DNA from: a virus
Virus record (IMG/VR): IMGVR_UViG_3300044904_000300
Location: 62,001 to 126,000 of that record
DNA length: 64,000 nt
Strand: one strand, 5' to 3'
Part shown: positions 47,220 through 55,944 of the stretch, piece by piece
Layout: every line of letters starts with the position of its first letter
How positions within the stretch are numbered: the stretch's first letter is position 1
Translations under genes and position numbers: made by a program
Notes under the pieces: generated by a model
What the model saw: the letters and a program-made list of their open reading frames with translations, nothing else
The model's database searches: none
What the model was told of the DNA's origin: nothing

Positions 47220-47522
47220 AGGTTGGGGTGGGAGTGCATAACTTCCACCCCACTTGAAGCCGTAAAACCCATTTTATTGATGCGCTATCTCTGCCTACTC
47301 GTGACACCTCCAGGCGGCATCGTGCTCGATCCCTTTATGGGTTCCGGCACAACGGGGTGTGGAGCGGTGCAAGAGGGGTTCAGGTTCATCGGGTTTGACT
47401 TGGAAGCGGAGCATGTCGAGATTGCTAAGGCGCGTATCGCCTATTGGACGACGCACAAGCATAAGATCGACACGCCTCTTGCGAAAGCCCTTGACACGCG
47501 CAAAGACGCCGTGTTATTCTAA
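47209..47522 (+). pseudogene. Methyltransferase C-terminal remnant with frame breaks
   Basis: After the right repeat, one frame reads FEAEVGVGVHNFHPT then TGA. A second frame covers only the few bases of LKP, and a third reads VKPILLMRYLCLLVTPPGG, DPFMGSGTTGCGAV and the end of the enzyme. The expected sequence HNFHPTLKPVKPILLMRYL needs all three frames; two single-base losses (TTT to TT, GG to G) near 47253-47265 would explain this. Translation from ATG 47193 gives the third frame with a spurious start. Motif I (DPFMGSG) binds S-adenosylmethionine in intact relatives. Either a real pseudogene or two homopolymer errors. Confidence 0.7.
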
Positions 47523-47557
47523 TAGGCGCACAATATGATGTGTGGTGTTGATGTATA

Positions 47558-47564
47558 CTAAATA
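47558..47564 (+). promoter_or_regulatory. Late promoter (CTAAATA), leaderless spacing
   Basis: CTAAATA with five bases to ATG 47570. A weak sigma-70-like pair (TTGACA 47491, TATTCT 47515, spacer 18) lies upstream. Confidence 0.65.
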
Positions 47565-47569
47565 CTCGT

Positions 47570-48100
47570 ATGGGACATTTTATAGACCTGACAGGACAGA
47601 TATTTGGTCGTTTGATAGTAATTCGTAGAACGCCCAATAAGAAAACCACTACTATGTGGGAATGCTTATGTGAATGCGGCAATACTACGGTTGTTGATGC
47701 CTCGGCGCTTCGGAGTGGCAATACTCGTAGTTGCGGGTGTCTTCATAACGAACAGGCTGCAAAAAACATCGCTCGTGCGGACCTTGTTCGTAAACCAGCC
47801 GCATATTACCGGTATGTTGAACCGAAAAGCGGATATGTAAGAGTTGGTAATGTTGAATATCCGGGCTCGAAGCCCTTTCCTAATTCCGCATACGAGCATA
47901 GAGTTATAATGGCACGTCATTTAGGACGACCATTGCGGAAAGGTGAAACGGTGCATCATTTGAATGGGAATAGACAAGACAACCGCAATGAAAATCTTGA
48001 GCTTTGGTTGAAAACACAGCCCTCTGGGCAGCGTCTTCAAGACGTGCTATCTCATGCGGAACATCTATTACGAGCATATAGACCGGAGTTGTTTAAGTGA
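47570..48100 (+). CDS. HNH homing endonuclease upstream of gene 47
   Basis: 176 residues. The N-terminal zinc-finger-like module [15 protein letters not shown]...[13 protein letters not shown]...SCGCLHNE is the usual partner of HNH endonucleases of phages and plants. The C-terminal HNH_3 domain is [37 protein letters not shown]. It lies directly upstream of gene 47; its stop TGA overlaps the gene 47 GTG start, so the host gene is not broken but its translation start is now coupled to the endonuclease. Confidence 0.88.
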   Translation: MGHFIDLTGQIFGRLIVIRRTPNKKTTTMWECLCECGNTTVVDASALRSGNTRSCGCLHNEQAAKNIARADLVRKPAAYYRYVEPKSGYVRVGNVEYPGSKPFPNSAYEHRVIMARHLGRPLRKGETVHHLNGNRQDNRNENLELWLKTQPSGQRLQDVLSHAEHLLRAYRPELFK

Positions 48101-49194
48101 AGGTAGGCATTTTTTCTGATACTCACCATGGAGCCCGTAACGATTCTGGCGTCATGCAATTGTCAATGCGAAAGTTCTATGAGCATATTGTTTTTCCAAC
48201 ACTCAAAGAACAAGGCATTACTCGTGTTATTCACGCCGGAGATTTTTGTGATAGACGAAAATACATCAACGGAAACACCGCAAGGTTTATAAACGATGTA
48301 TACGATGCCCCTATGCAAGAATTGGGAATATCTCAAGATATCTTATTGGGCAACCACGATATTTACTATCGTTCTTCAACAGAAGTGAGTTTGGTGGAAG
48401 ACCTCTACCGGCATGTGACGGACCGAGTGCATGTGCATTCGCAACCCACGGAAATTAATATCGCCGGGTGCGACATTCTTCTGCTGCCGTGGATAACAGA
48501 TAACAATAGGGTAGCATCGATGCGGCACATCGAAGATAGTAAATGCTCTATTGTTATCGGACACTTAGAAATTGCTGGCTTTCAGATGTATCGTGGGCTT
48601 TCAACAAATGAAGGAATGCCCGCATCATTATTTGATAGATTTGAATTGGTGATGTCAGGTCATTATCATCATAAATCACAGCAAGGCCCCATTTTCTACC
48701 TTGGTTCGATGTTTCCGATGATTTGGAGTGACTATCAGGACCCCCGAGGGTTCCATTTGTTTGATACCGAGACACACGAACTGACCTATATCGAAAATCC
48801 GTATTCACTCTTCGTCAAGATTCTCTATGATGACGCGGGACAGAAGCACGACTACATCAAGAAGCTCGCGCAGGCCATTCTCGCGCCGGACTCACCCTAC
48901 CACGATGCGTATATCAAGGTGATTGTGAAAAGCCGCGAACAACCGTATTGGTTTGATGTGCTTCTCGATTGCCTTTATAAAGTGAATGTGCAGGATGTGC
49001 TGGTAATAGACGACATCATCGTGGATGATGCGGACGAAACGGATAGCACCAACATTCCCGACTTGGATACGCTGACGCTCATGAAGGACTATATCGACAC
49101 GCTTTCGATTTCGTGCGATAAGGATGCGTTGTTTGCGTATCTGCGTGAGAAATACCAGGATGCAGTAGCGGCAACCCAAGATGGACGCCTGTAA
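48097..49194 (+). CDS. gp47: Recombination nuclease subunit gp47 (Mre11/SbcD-like)
   Basis: 365 residues (T4 gp47 is 339). Metallophosphoesterase motifs: [27 protein letters not shown] and [10 protein letters not shown], in that order. With gp46 it resects ends and feeds the recombination-dependent replication pathway. It starts at GTG 48097 overlapping the endonuclease stop. Its own stop TAA (49192-49194) is part of a TAAATA. A second endonuclease separates it from gene 46, an unusual split of an otherwise adjacent pair. Confidence 0.93.
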   Translation: MKVGIFSDTHHGARNDSGVMQLSMRKFYEHIVFPTLKEQGITRVIHAGDFCDRRKYINGNTARFINDVYDAPMQELGISQDILLGNHDIYYRSSTEVSLVEDLYRHVTDRVHVHSQPTEINIAGCDILLLPWITDNNRVASMRHIEDSKCSIVIGHLEIAGFQMYRGLSTNEGMPASLFDRFELVMSGHYHHKSQQGPIFYLGSMFPMIWSDYQDPRGFHLFDTETHELTYIENPYSLFVKILYDDAGQKHDYIKKLAQAILAPDSPYHDAYIKVIVKSREQPYWFDVLLDCLYKVNVQDVLVIDDIIVDDADETDSTNIPDLDTLTLMKDYIDTLSISCDKDALFAYLREKYQDAVAATQDGRL

Positions 49195-49197
49195 ATA
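49191..49197 (+). promoter_or_regulatory. Possible late promoter (GTAAATA)
   Basis: TAAATA formed by the gene 47 stop codon. First base G instead of C/T; it may be only a stop-codon coincidence. Confidence 0.4.
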
Positions 49198-49222
49198 CTC
49201 TAATGTAGAACCATAGATGTAT

Positions 49223-49230
49223 TATAAATA
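49223..49230 (+). promoter_or_regulatory. Late promoter (TATAAATA) of the HNH gene
   Basis: Exact TATAAATA followed by a 21-base gap containing AGGAGG before ATG 49252. Confidence 0.8.
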
Positions 49231-49251
49231 CAGGTGTTCATAGGAGGTGTT

Positions 49252-49779
49252 ATGCCGTTCAAAGTGGCTATTGACTTGACCGGTCGTAAGGTTGGAAAGC
49301 TCGTCGTTCTTGCCCGAGCCGGAAAGAATAAATGGGGGCATCAGTTATGGGAGTGTGAATGCGAATGTGGTGCGCGATATGTTACTTCCGCAACACATTT
49401 GGCAACAGAAAAAGTAAAAAGTTGTGGATGCCAGTTACGAGCATCAGCGCGGGCCCGCCGGGGCGAAAAACACCCCCGATGGAAAGGCGGCCGCCGCGAA
49501 GATAAGAATGGGTACATCACTATTCGTTGTTATGATTATCCGGGCGCAACAGGTTCGGTTTCGGTTTATGAGCATCAAGCAGTTATGGCGAAACATTTGG
49601 GCCGGCCTATTATGATAGACGAATCAATACATCACCGAAATGGAATCCGTAACGATAATAGGCTCGAAAATTTGGAGCTTCGTGTTTCGTATCACGGGCA
49701 GGGACAAACAATCGATGACGCCATCGCTTTAGCCCAGAGTATCCTGCGCCGTTATGCTCCGCACACATTAGTATGCTAA
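49252..49779 (+). CDS. HNH homing endonuclease between genes 47 and 46
   Basis: 175 residues from ATG 49252 (AGGAGG SD at six bases). It has the same architecture as the gene at 47570: LTGRKVGKLVVLARA...WECECECGARYV...SCGCQLRA, then a GEKHPRWKGG motif, and HNH_3 YEHQAVMAKHLGRPI, ESIHHRNGIRNDNRLENLEL. The two are homologous but divergent. The final seven bases overlap the start of gene 46. It lies in the intergenic region of the 47-46 pair. Confidence 0.88.
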   Translation: MPFKVAIDLTGRKVGKLVVLARAGKNKWGHQLWECECECGARYVTSATHLATEKVKSCGCQLRASARARRGEKHPRWKGGRREDKNGYITIRCYDYPGATGSVSVYEHQAVMAKHLGRPIMIDESIHHRNGIRNDNRLENLELRVSYHGQGQTIDDAIALAQSILRRYAPHTLVC

Positions 49780-51485
49780 CCTTTACCCGCATTTCATACA
49801 AAAATTTCCTAGCAGCAGGAAACTCACCCATCGTAGTTGACCTCAATACTCATCAATCGACCCTTATTGTCGGGCATAATGGAGCGGGGAAATCGACTTT
49901 GAGTGAGGCCATCTGTTTCGCTTTATATGGAAGACCTCTCCGAAATGTGAACAAGCCAAAACTTGTCAATTCGATTAACGGACGAGATTGCTTAGTCGAA
50001 TTGGATTTCAAGACCAATAGCGGGGTGTATCGTATCAAGCGCGGTATCAAACCGAACATTTTTGAAATCTACGAGAACGGAACGCTTATACCCTCACCGG
50101 CTTCCGCTTTGGACTACCAAACATTACTTGAAACTAATATTTTGAACTTGTCATTTCGGGCGTTTCAACAGGTGGTCATTCTTGGGAATACATCATATAC
50201 TCCATTTATGCGGTTAGCCGCCGGCGCTCGCCGTGAACTTGTCGAGTCGCTTTTAGATATCGGGATTTTCTCGGCGATGAATGCGTTGACGAAGGACGAA
50301 CTGACCACGCTGAAGAATGAGCTTGACAAGTGCATTCAGGCAAAGGGGCTTGTCGGTGAACAGGTCAAGATGGCGCAGAACTTCACGGAGCATCTGGAAG
50401 AACAGCGTCAGCAGCAATTGGCGGTGATTGACACCAACATCGAGCAAGTTAGCAACACCATACTGGAAACGCAATCAGCGATTACAAATCTGGAATCGGA
50501 CTTACTGGAGTATGATACCGATCACAAGGCGTTCACTGGGGCGTTTGAGAAGAAGTCGGACTACGAGCGCAACAGGTTTGCCATACAAGCCAAGCTAAAA
50601 GAGTTAGCCAAAGAGCGAGCGTTCTATGCAACGAATGATATTTGCCCAAAGTGTGAGCAATCTCTGACCGATGACCTGAAACAGGGACGCTATAATACGC
50701 TAGACAGTAAAGAAGATGGGGCGAACAAAGCTCTGGCGCAGTGTGATACGTTGATTGCCAAGTATGGTGGGATCGTCGCAACAGCGAACGCCGAACTTGC
50801 AAATGCCAAGACGCTAGAGAACCAAATCGCCGCACAGCAGTCTTCGCTTCGCGTGTATGAAACACGGCGAGCAGAGCTTCGCAAAGAACGAGACAAGCTC
50901 GAATCGGCGACCGTGAGTACCCCGCAGGCAGTCGATGCCGAGGATCTCCAACGGCAACTTGGTGAGCTTGTAAAAAAACATGATGACTTGTCGCAAAAGC
51001 GTGTTATAATAGATGCTGCTGGAATGCTCTTGCGGGATAGTGGCATCAAGTCCAAAGTAATACGGCATTACATTCCGATCATCAATCGGACAATCAACGC
51101 CTATTTGACTGCGATGGATTTCCCGATTGCGTTCACGCTGGATGATGAGTTCCAAGAGAAAATCAAGAGCCGTTATCGTGACGACTTTGCGTATGATAGT
51201 TTTAGCGAGGGTGAGAAGAAGCGTATTGACTTGGCGCTCCTCTTGACCTGGCGAGCCGTAGCGCGGTTGAAGAACAGCGCAGCCAGCAACCTCCTGATAC
51301 TGGATGAAGTGTTTGATGGGTCGCTAGACGCCAACGGGACAGAAGAGTTCCTGAAGATCATCGCGGGGCTGGAGAAGGATACGCGGGTTTTTGTCATCTC
51401 GCATAAAACGGATGTCCTCGTAGACAAATTTGCTCATACCATTACGTTCCAAAAGAACAGAGGGTTTTCGGAGATCAAAATCTAA
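49773..51485 (+). CDS. gp46: Recombination ATPase subunit gp46 (Rad50/SbcC-like)
   Basis: 570 residues (T4 gp46 is 560). Walker [15 protein letters not shown] near residues 32-45, a long coiled coil interrupted by a zinc hook CPKC near residue 292, ABC signature [15 protein letters not shown] and Walker [14 protein letters not shown]. With gp47 it forms the end-resection complex. It overlaps the upstream endonuclease by seven bases and the downstream endonuclease VII by one base. Intact, with no inserted sequence. Confidence 0.95.
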   Translation: MLTFTRISYKNFLAAGNSPIVVDLNTHQSTLIVGHNGAGKSTLSEAICFALYGRPLRNVNKPKLVNSINGRDCLVELDFKTNSGVYRIKRGIKPNIFEIYENGTLIPSPASALDYQTLLETNILNLSFRAFQQVVILGNTSYTPFMRLAAGARRELVESLLDIGIFSAMNALTKDELTTLKNELDKCIQAKGLVGEQVKMAQNFTEHLEEQRQQQLAVIDTNIEQVSNTILETQSAITNLESDLLEYDTDHKAFTGAFEKKSDYERNRFAIQAKLKELAKERAFYATNDICPKCEQSLTDDLKQGRYNTLDSKEDGANKALAQCDTLIAKYGGIVATANAELANAKTLENQIAAQQSSLRVYETRRAELRKERDKLESATVSTPQAVDAEDLQRQLGELVKKHDDLSQKRVIIDAAGMLLRDSGIKSKVIRHYIPIINRTINAYLTAMDFPIAFTLDDEFQEKIKSRYRDDFAYDSFSEGEKKRIDLALLLTWRAVARLKNSAASNLLILDEVFDGSLDANGTEEFLKIIAGLEKDTRVFVISHKTDVLVDKFAHTITFQKNRGFSEIKI

Positions 51486-51844
51486 TGGGTGGTAAGCATT
51501 CGCAGGAGTGGTCGCGGGCATACTGGGTGAAGAACAAAGAGCGCATTAAGGGAGTCCGCCAAGCACGTAAATTGGCGGACTATGACGCGCATTGTGAACG
51601 AGTGCGGAACGTCAATCTCCAAAAGCGGTACGGGCTCACCCCCGATGAACTCGCGGATATGACGCAAGCACAAGATGGCGTCTGTAAGATATGTGGCACT
51701 GTCGGACCCCGTGGACTGATGGTAGACCATGACCATACAACAGGTAAAGTGCGCGGACTTCTATGTGAACATTGCAATAGAGGCCTCGGCGGTTTCAAAG
51801 ACGACGTAAAATTGTTGCGTAAAGCAAGTGAGTATCTGATATGA
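51485..51844 (+). CDS. gp49: Endonuclease VII-like junction resolvase (gp49 type)
   Basis: 119 residues (T4 endonuclease VII is 157). The His-Me finger core is plain: [24 protein letters not shown], then [18 protein letters not shown] and [13 protein letters not shown]. Two CxxC pairs (CKIC, CEHC) bind zinc. In T4 it resolves branched DNA before packaging. It starts one base into the end of gene 46. A homing endonuclease of this type is an alternative, but it lies in an ordinary operon position and does not interrupt a gene. Confidence 0.8.
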   Translation: MGGKHSQEWSRAYWVKNKERIKGVRQARKLADYDAHCERVRNVNLQKRYGLTPDELADMTQAQDGVCKICGTVGPRGLMVDHDHTTGKVRGLLCEHCNRGLGGFKDDVKLLRKASEYLI

Positions 51845-53433
51845 GCATCTGTGGAATCAACCCCATCCTAGACGACCCCGAGATCAACGTCACCTATGAC
51901 GCGATCCTCGGCATGACTGACGCGGAGTTTTTGGACTACGTGCAGCGAATGCGTTCGGCCCTCCGTTCCATATGGGACATACAGGACATCGCACCGGTGC
52001 GCGGGTGGAGTGAGGATGAGGTGCGTGAGGACTTCAACGCGATGTCCTCATTCAACGCGAATAAGTTCTGGCATAAGGACGAACTAACAGGACGTCGAGT
52101 GATCTTGAATACGCATAACGTGGGCAATAGCGTGAACGCTTGGAACATGTCGCGTATGCTCAAGGTGCGTTTCAACTATACAGAGGATGATAACGGACGT
52201 AGCATCTACCAGTTCTTCGCGGACGATAAGCTCTTCAAGCGTTATCTACCATATGCCCGTCGCCATTTCCTACGGGATTCGTTTTACTTCTTTGCCCAAA
52301 CGGTCAAGAAGGGTGACGGGCTCCCGCACTTTCCTGAAGTCAAAGCTGCCGATGCGTCCGAATTTTGTAGAGACTTTGGGACAAAAGAGCGCACCTATGG
52401 CACCCACGAATTGCTCATCGAAGCCAAGAAGCTCGACAAGAGTTATACCGGATACGCGGAGCACCTGAAGGACGCCGAGTTCCTCGTGCTGAATTACGAC
52501 GAGCTAATCGAATTGGTGAAGTCTGGTGTGCTACCAAAGATCACATGCAGAGTTATTCGAGCGAACAAAGAACTAGACCGAGATCATGCGTTTCATGTTC
52601 GCCTCTATGAGAAAGGGCAAAAGCTCTTTCCGGCGATGTTCAAGTCATTCCGCATTAGCATGTGTTCGTATGCCGTGAACTTCCCGCCCCTGACCGCGAA
52701 GCTACTCTACGAGACCTTCCTTAAGGGTCTGGAGCGCGATGGTGGGGTGATGATATGGGACCCGAGTGCTGGATGGGCCGGGCGCCTGCTTGCGGCGCTA
52801 TCCCTAGACCTCCGCACGACGACGAATGAGTTCCAGCCGGTTCGGTATATCGGCACAGACCCGAATCCCGATTTTTATGCCGATGGGAACATCTATCATG
52901 ACATCGGTAAGTTCTATAACGAGGTACGCGGCGGGGCAAGTTTGTATGACGAGACCAATCGCTATCTGGTGATGCCTTATGGCTCGGAAGTGGTACAGCG
53001 TGATGCGGGATTCCAGCAGCTCAAAGGCAAACTGGACATCGTATTCACAAGTCCGCCATATTTTAACAGGGAAGCCTACAGCGAGGACGAAAATCAGTCC
53101 TATAAGAAATTCTCTAGCTACGATAGCTGGCGCGAGGGGTTCCTACGGCCGACACTTCAAACGGCATACGACTGGCTCGCACCGGAACGCTATTTGCTTT
53201 GGAATATCGCGGACCTCAAGGTTGGGAGTAAATATCTGCCGCTCGAACAGGACAGCATCGCGATTGCCAAGCAGCTCGGCTTTAAGTTCAAGGAAACAAT
53301 CCTCATGGCGCTCAAATCTATGCCGGGTGCGAACAGGACGACCGAGGACGGGACGCTGACCGCGAAGAACTTCTGTAAGGTGGATGGCAGACTACTCAAG
53401 TTTGAGCCGGTCCATGTGTTCTACAAGCCCTAA
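51841..53433 (+). CDS. DNA methyltransferase (SPPY type)
   Basis: 530 residues. SAM-binding motif I is [13 protein letters not shown] near residue 306 and the catalytic motif IV is TSPPYFN near residue 402; this I-then-IV order and SPPY suggest an N4-cytosine or N6-adenine enzyme of the alpha or gamma type. GTDPNPDFY is the acidic loop after motif I. The large N-terminal region (about 280 residues) is unassigned and may recognise DNA. It overlaps the endonuclease VII gene by four bases. It may protect DNA from host restriction, especially if the beta-class enzyme upstream is inactive. Confidence 0.8.
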   Translation: MSICGINPILDDPEINVTYDAILGMTDAEFLDYVQRMRSALRSIWDIQDIAPVRGWSEDEVREDFNAMSSFNANKFWHKDELTGRRVILNTHNVGNSVNAWNMSRMLKVRFNYTEDDNGRSIYQFFADDKLFKRYLPYARRHFLRDSFYFFAQTVKKGDGLPHFPEVKAADASEFCRDFGTKERTYGTHELLIEAKKLDKSYTGYAEHLKDAEFLVLNYDELIELVKSGVLPKITCRVIRANKELDRDHAFHVRLYEKGQKLFPAMFKSFRISMCSYAVNFPPLTAKLLYETFLKGLERDGGVMIWDPSAGWAGRLLAALSLDLRTTTNEFQPVRYIGTDPNPDFYADGNIYHDIGKFYNEVRGGASLYDETNRYLVMPYGSEVVQRDAGFQQLKGKLDIVFTSPPYFNREAYSEDENQSYKKFSSYDSWREGFLRPTLQTAYDWLAPERYLLWNIADLKVGSKYLPLEQDSIAIAKQLGFKFKETILMALKSMPGANRTTEDGTLTAKNFCKVDGRLLKFEPVHVFYKP

Positions 53434-53436
53434 ATA
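53430..53436 (+). promoter_or_regulatory. Late promoter (CTAAATA) of the Dps-like gene
   Basis: CTAAATA overlapping the methyltransferase stop TAA, 15 bases before ATG 53452, which has a GGGAGG SD. Confidence 0.65.
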
Positions 53437-53451
53437 AGCGGGAGGCAGAGT

Positions 53452-53934
53452 ATGCGAAACTCCCGTATTCAGTTAGAATTTGTTGAAACCGAGAACGATA
53501 GTGACCTGGTGGAGGCGATGCGAAGCCTCTTTGCGGATACGGTCATCTTTTATCTCAAGGCGCATGGATACCACTGGAATGTGGAAGGCCCAGACTTTGG
53601 TCCCTTCCATAAGCTCTTCGAGGGCATCTATGAAGAGGTCTACGGCACCGTCGACGACATGGCCGAACATGTTCGTAAGCTCGATGCGTTCGCGATCTAC
53701 ACGATAGCGATGATTGAAAAGTATCGCACGCTGTCCGATACACCTCTCACAGGTCCTCAGCCTCTCCCGATGGTGCAGGACCTTCTGTTAGCCAACGAAA
53801 TGCTCTTGTCCCGCATCGCGGTGTGCTTCAAACTCGCTGAAGCTAAGGGGGAGCAGGGGCTCATGAACTACTTGGCGGACCGAACAGACGCGCATAGGAA
53901 ACATGGATGGTTCTTGCGTGCGACTGTGAAGTAA
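53452..53934 (+). CDS. Dps-like ferritin-fold protein
   Basis: 160 residues. Four-helix bundle of the Dps family: FYLKAHGYHWNVEGPDFGPF, then HKLFEGIYEEVYGTVDDMAE and HVRKLD. The His of the HGYHWNVEG helix and the D/E of the next helix are the ferroxidase ligands at the two-fold interface. Dps proteins oxidise Fe(II) with peroxide and may coat DNA. It has its own late promoter, implying expression late in infection. Phage versions are known in marine myoviruses; the benefit is not established. Confidence 0.8.
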   Translation: MRNSRIQLEFVETENDSDLVEAMRSLFADTVIFYLKAHGYHWNVEGPDFGPFHKLFEGIYEEVYGTVDDMAEHVRKLDAFAIYTIAMIEKYRTLSDTPLTGPQPLPMVQDLLLANEMLLSRIAVCFKLAEAKGEQGLMNYLADRTDAHRKHGWFLRATVK

Positions 53935-53938
53935 GACT

Positions 53939-54229
53939 ATGCCGGAGAACCCTAACCCTCTCGACTTCACAAATGTCCATGTGACATTCAGTTTGAAGAT
54001 GTTTTTGGTGATCATTACCACGCTGATTACGCTCATCGGGGGCGGCTATGGCGCGTATTATGGGATCACTAGTCGCATTAGCTCTGTGGATACCGCGGTG
54101 AAGGCCCAGACTCAATCGACAGACGAACTACGCGCAGAAATCAAAACACTTACGGAGCGAAATGACGCCTTGAAGCAGCAAATGCTCGAATTGACGATCA
54201 CACTCCGCACGAAGGGAGTTATCAAATGA
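53939..54229 (+). CDS. Membrane-anchored coiled-coil protein
   Basis: 96 residues: short polar N-terminus, one transmembrane helix (FLVIITTLITLIGGGYGAYY), then a long heptad coiled coil (STDELRAEIKTLTERNDAL). This N-in topology with an extended periplasmic helix resembles i-spanins or accessory lysis proteins. The next gene overlaps by four bases and also has an N-terminal TM helix. Whether they are a lysis pair is inference. Confidence 0.55.
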   Translation: MPENPNPLDFTNVHVTFSLKMFLVIITTLITLIGGGYGAYYGITSRISSVDTAVKAQTQSTDELRAEIKTLTERNDALKQQMLELTITLRTKGVIK

Positions 54230-54585
54230 GAACTTTTCATGAATGGTTTCTAACGGATAGCTGGATGTATGTGCTTGCATTTATGGTTGTGGTTGGCTGG
54301 CTCGCGATGAGTGGATTGATGCTCCACGCTCGGGAGTTGGGGCGCCAGGACTACTATACAGAACAGCAATCGCAGGTACCTGCCTGGGCTAACATGACCA
54401 AGTCGTATGATGCGACACGCACCGAACCTCCGGTCATGCTCATTCAACGCATCACCCCCGACTACGCACAGGTCTGCGTAGAACCCGCAAAGGATGGCGT
54501 TGTCGCATGTCGTCCTATTGGCGATCTTCGCAAGTGGATTGTTTCACCTGCACCGCCCCCGTGTCCACCGGTTGTCAAGAAATAG
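54226..54585 (+). CDS. Small membrane protein with Pro-rich C-terminus
   Basis: 119 residues with one N-terminal TM helix (MYVLAFMVVVGWLAMSGLML), a periplasmic region with two Cys (QVCVEPAK, VACRPIGDL), and a Pro-rich end (SPAPPPCPPVVKK). It overlaps its neighbour by ATGA. It could be the outer part of a spanin-like or secreted complex, but no lipobox is present. Confidence 0.55.
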   Translation: MRTFHEWFLTDSWMYVLAFMVVVGWLAMSGLMLHARELGRQDYYTEQQSQVPAWANMTKSYDATRTEPPVMLIQRITPDYAQVCVEPAKDGVVACRPIGDLRKWIVSPAPPPCPPVVKK

Positions 54586-54605
54586 TTATAGTCAGAGGAG
54601 AACGC

Positions 54606-55364
54606 ATGTCACATATTTTGAAACATCGCTTTGGATGGGTTCCCGATTTGCCCGATCAACGGGACTTCCTCGTAAAGAAAACCGTCGTCAAGCTACCAGC
54701 AAGTGTCGATCTTCGTGCGACTTGCGCTCCGATTGAGGACCAGGGCCAGTTGGGAAGCTGTACCGCACATGCTCTAACTGGTGCGTTAGAGTTCTTAGAA
54801 AAGAAGGATGGCGTGACGCTTGCTCAGTTGAGCCGGCTATTCGTGTATTATAACGAGCGAGCCTTAGAGGGCACTATTGCTTCCGACGCGGGAGCATCGT
54901 TGCGTGATGGAATCAAAACGCTCATCACCCAGGGAGTCTGCCCCGAGACCGAGTGGCCGTATACGATTTCGCAGTTCGCTGTAAAACCCACAGACGCTTG
55001 CTATACGGATGCGCGAAAGGACCTCGTGACGCTGTATCAGTCGCTCACGTCACTAACTGACATGAAGACCTGTTTGGCGGACGGGTATCCGTTTGTATTT
55101 GGGTTCACCGTCTATGAGTCGTTCGAATCTAACACGGTGGCGGTGACGGGTATTGTACCGATGCCGGGGAGTGGTGAATCTGTCTTGGGAGGTCATGCTG
55201 TTCTCGCGGTTGGCTACAACGATTCCACATCGCGATTTCTTGTTCGCAACTCGTGGGGCACATCATGGGGCATGAGTGGATATTTCACGATCCCCTATGC
55301 GTACCTGACGAACACTCGTCTCGCAAACAACTTTTGGAAGATTAGTAAAGACGCTGGGTTCTAA
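54606..55364 (+). CDS. Papain-like (C1A) cysteine peptidase
   Basis: 252 residues from ATG 54606 (SD GAGGAG). Catalytic residues are in order: Gln and Cys in EDQGQLGSCTAHA, His in GGHAVLAVGYND, Asn in VRNSWGTSWG. N-terminal SVDLRATCAPIEDQ is the mature-enzyme start of this family. No signal peptide, so the enzyme acts in the cytosol or in the virion. C1A peptidases occur sporadically in large myoviruses; the substrate is unknown. Its stop overlaps the stop of the convergent HNH gene within CTAA. Confidence 0.85.
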   Translation: MSHILKHRFGWVPDLPDQRDFLVKKTVVKLPASVDLRATCAPIEDQGQLGSCTAHALTGALEFLEKKDGVTLAQLSRLFVYYNERALEGTIASDAGASLRDGIKTLITQGVCPETEWPYTISQFAVKPTDACYTDARKDLVTLYQSLTSLTDMKTCLADGYPFVFGFTVYESFESNTVAVTGIVPMPGSGESVLGGHAVLAVGYNDSTSRFLVRNSWGTSWGMSGYFTIPYAYLTNTRLANNFWKISKDAGF

Positions 55365-55870
55365 GTTGGACGACGAGCAGTTAACATCTTAGCTCTATAG
55401 ACGGGGTCTCTCCATAACGCACGCATAGTCTGACCGATTGTGGAGTGCGCGAGTTTTTCTCGATAAGCGGGATCGCTTGAACGCCGAGCGCATCCCGCTT
55501 TTTGTTTAACACGATACGCAGGGTTTGCATTACGTTTTATTGCGTCTTCAGTAGAATTGCAGAGGTTCTTACGCACTTCTGGGTGTAGTGCTTGCGTTTT
55601 ATGTCCGTTCTCTTTTGAGAGCGTGGGGTAAAGTTCTCGCATTCGCCGGTTGCCCAGTTTTGTTAACTCTCGCACGGTTTCGTCGTCATTCATCCATCCT
55701 GATAGAATACGCACAGCTAACGCATCTTCTATTTTGCCATATTGCTCATAGAGTAGTTGGTGGGCAGCGATGTGTTCGGGCACGGTAAGATAAACGATAT
55801 TGGCGGAATCGTCTGTGCCGCCCATGTGCTTGGGGATGATATGATGTTTGTGATAAGTAATACTAGACAT
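55361..55870 (-). CDS. HNH homing endonuclease, minus strand
   Basis: 169 residues. The N-terminal HNH motif YHKHHIIPKHMGGTDDSANI and VYLTVPEHIAAHQLLYEQY is the same type as the HNH inside uvsW. The C-terminal half has repeats (NANPAYRVKQKAG, SSDPAYREKLAHS, WRDPVYRAKMLTA) of the DNA-binding motif. An AAGGAG SD precedes ATG 55870. It is convergent with the C1A peptidase; the stop codons share a base. It does not split a recognisable gene and probably arose by insertion between two genes. Confidence 0.85.
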   Translation of the reverse strand: MSSITYHKHHIIPKHMGGTDDSANIVYLTVPEHIAAHQLLYEQYGKIEDALAVRILSGWMNDDETVRELTKLGNRRMRELYPTLSKENGHKTQALHPEVRKNLCNSTEDAIKRNANPAYRVKQKAGCARRSSDPAYREKLAHSTIGQTMRALWRDPVYRAKMLTARRPT

Positions 55871-55936
55871 ATCGAACTCCTTCTAGTTCGGTAGCGTTGA
55901 GGATGGGTGCGGGACGCAACTCTCGCGCTCATCCGT

Positions 55937-55944
55937 TATTTATG
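55937..55944 (-). promoter_or_regulatory. Late promoter (CATAAATA), minus strand
   Basis: CATAAATA whose TAA is the stop of the ParB-like gene. It serves the HNH gene about 67 bases downstream. Confidence 0.6.

Noticed and set aside
47491-47520. Sigma-70 promoter TTGACA-N18-TATTCT before the HNH/gene 47 pair
   Set aside because: Suboptimal spacer and -10 and inside the end of the methyltransferase remnant; kept only as a weak possibility.
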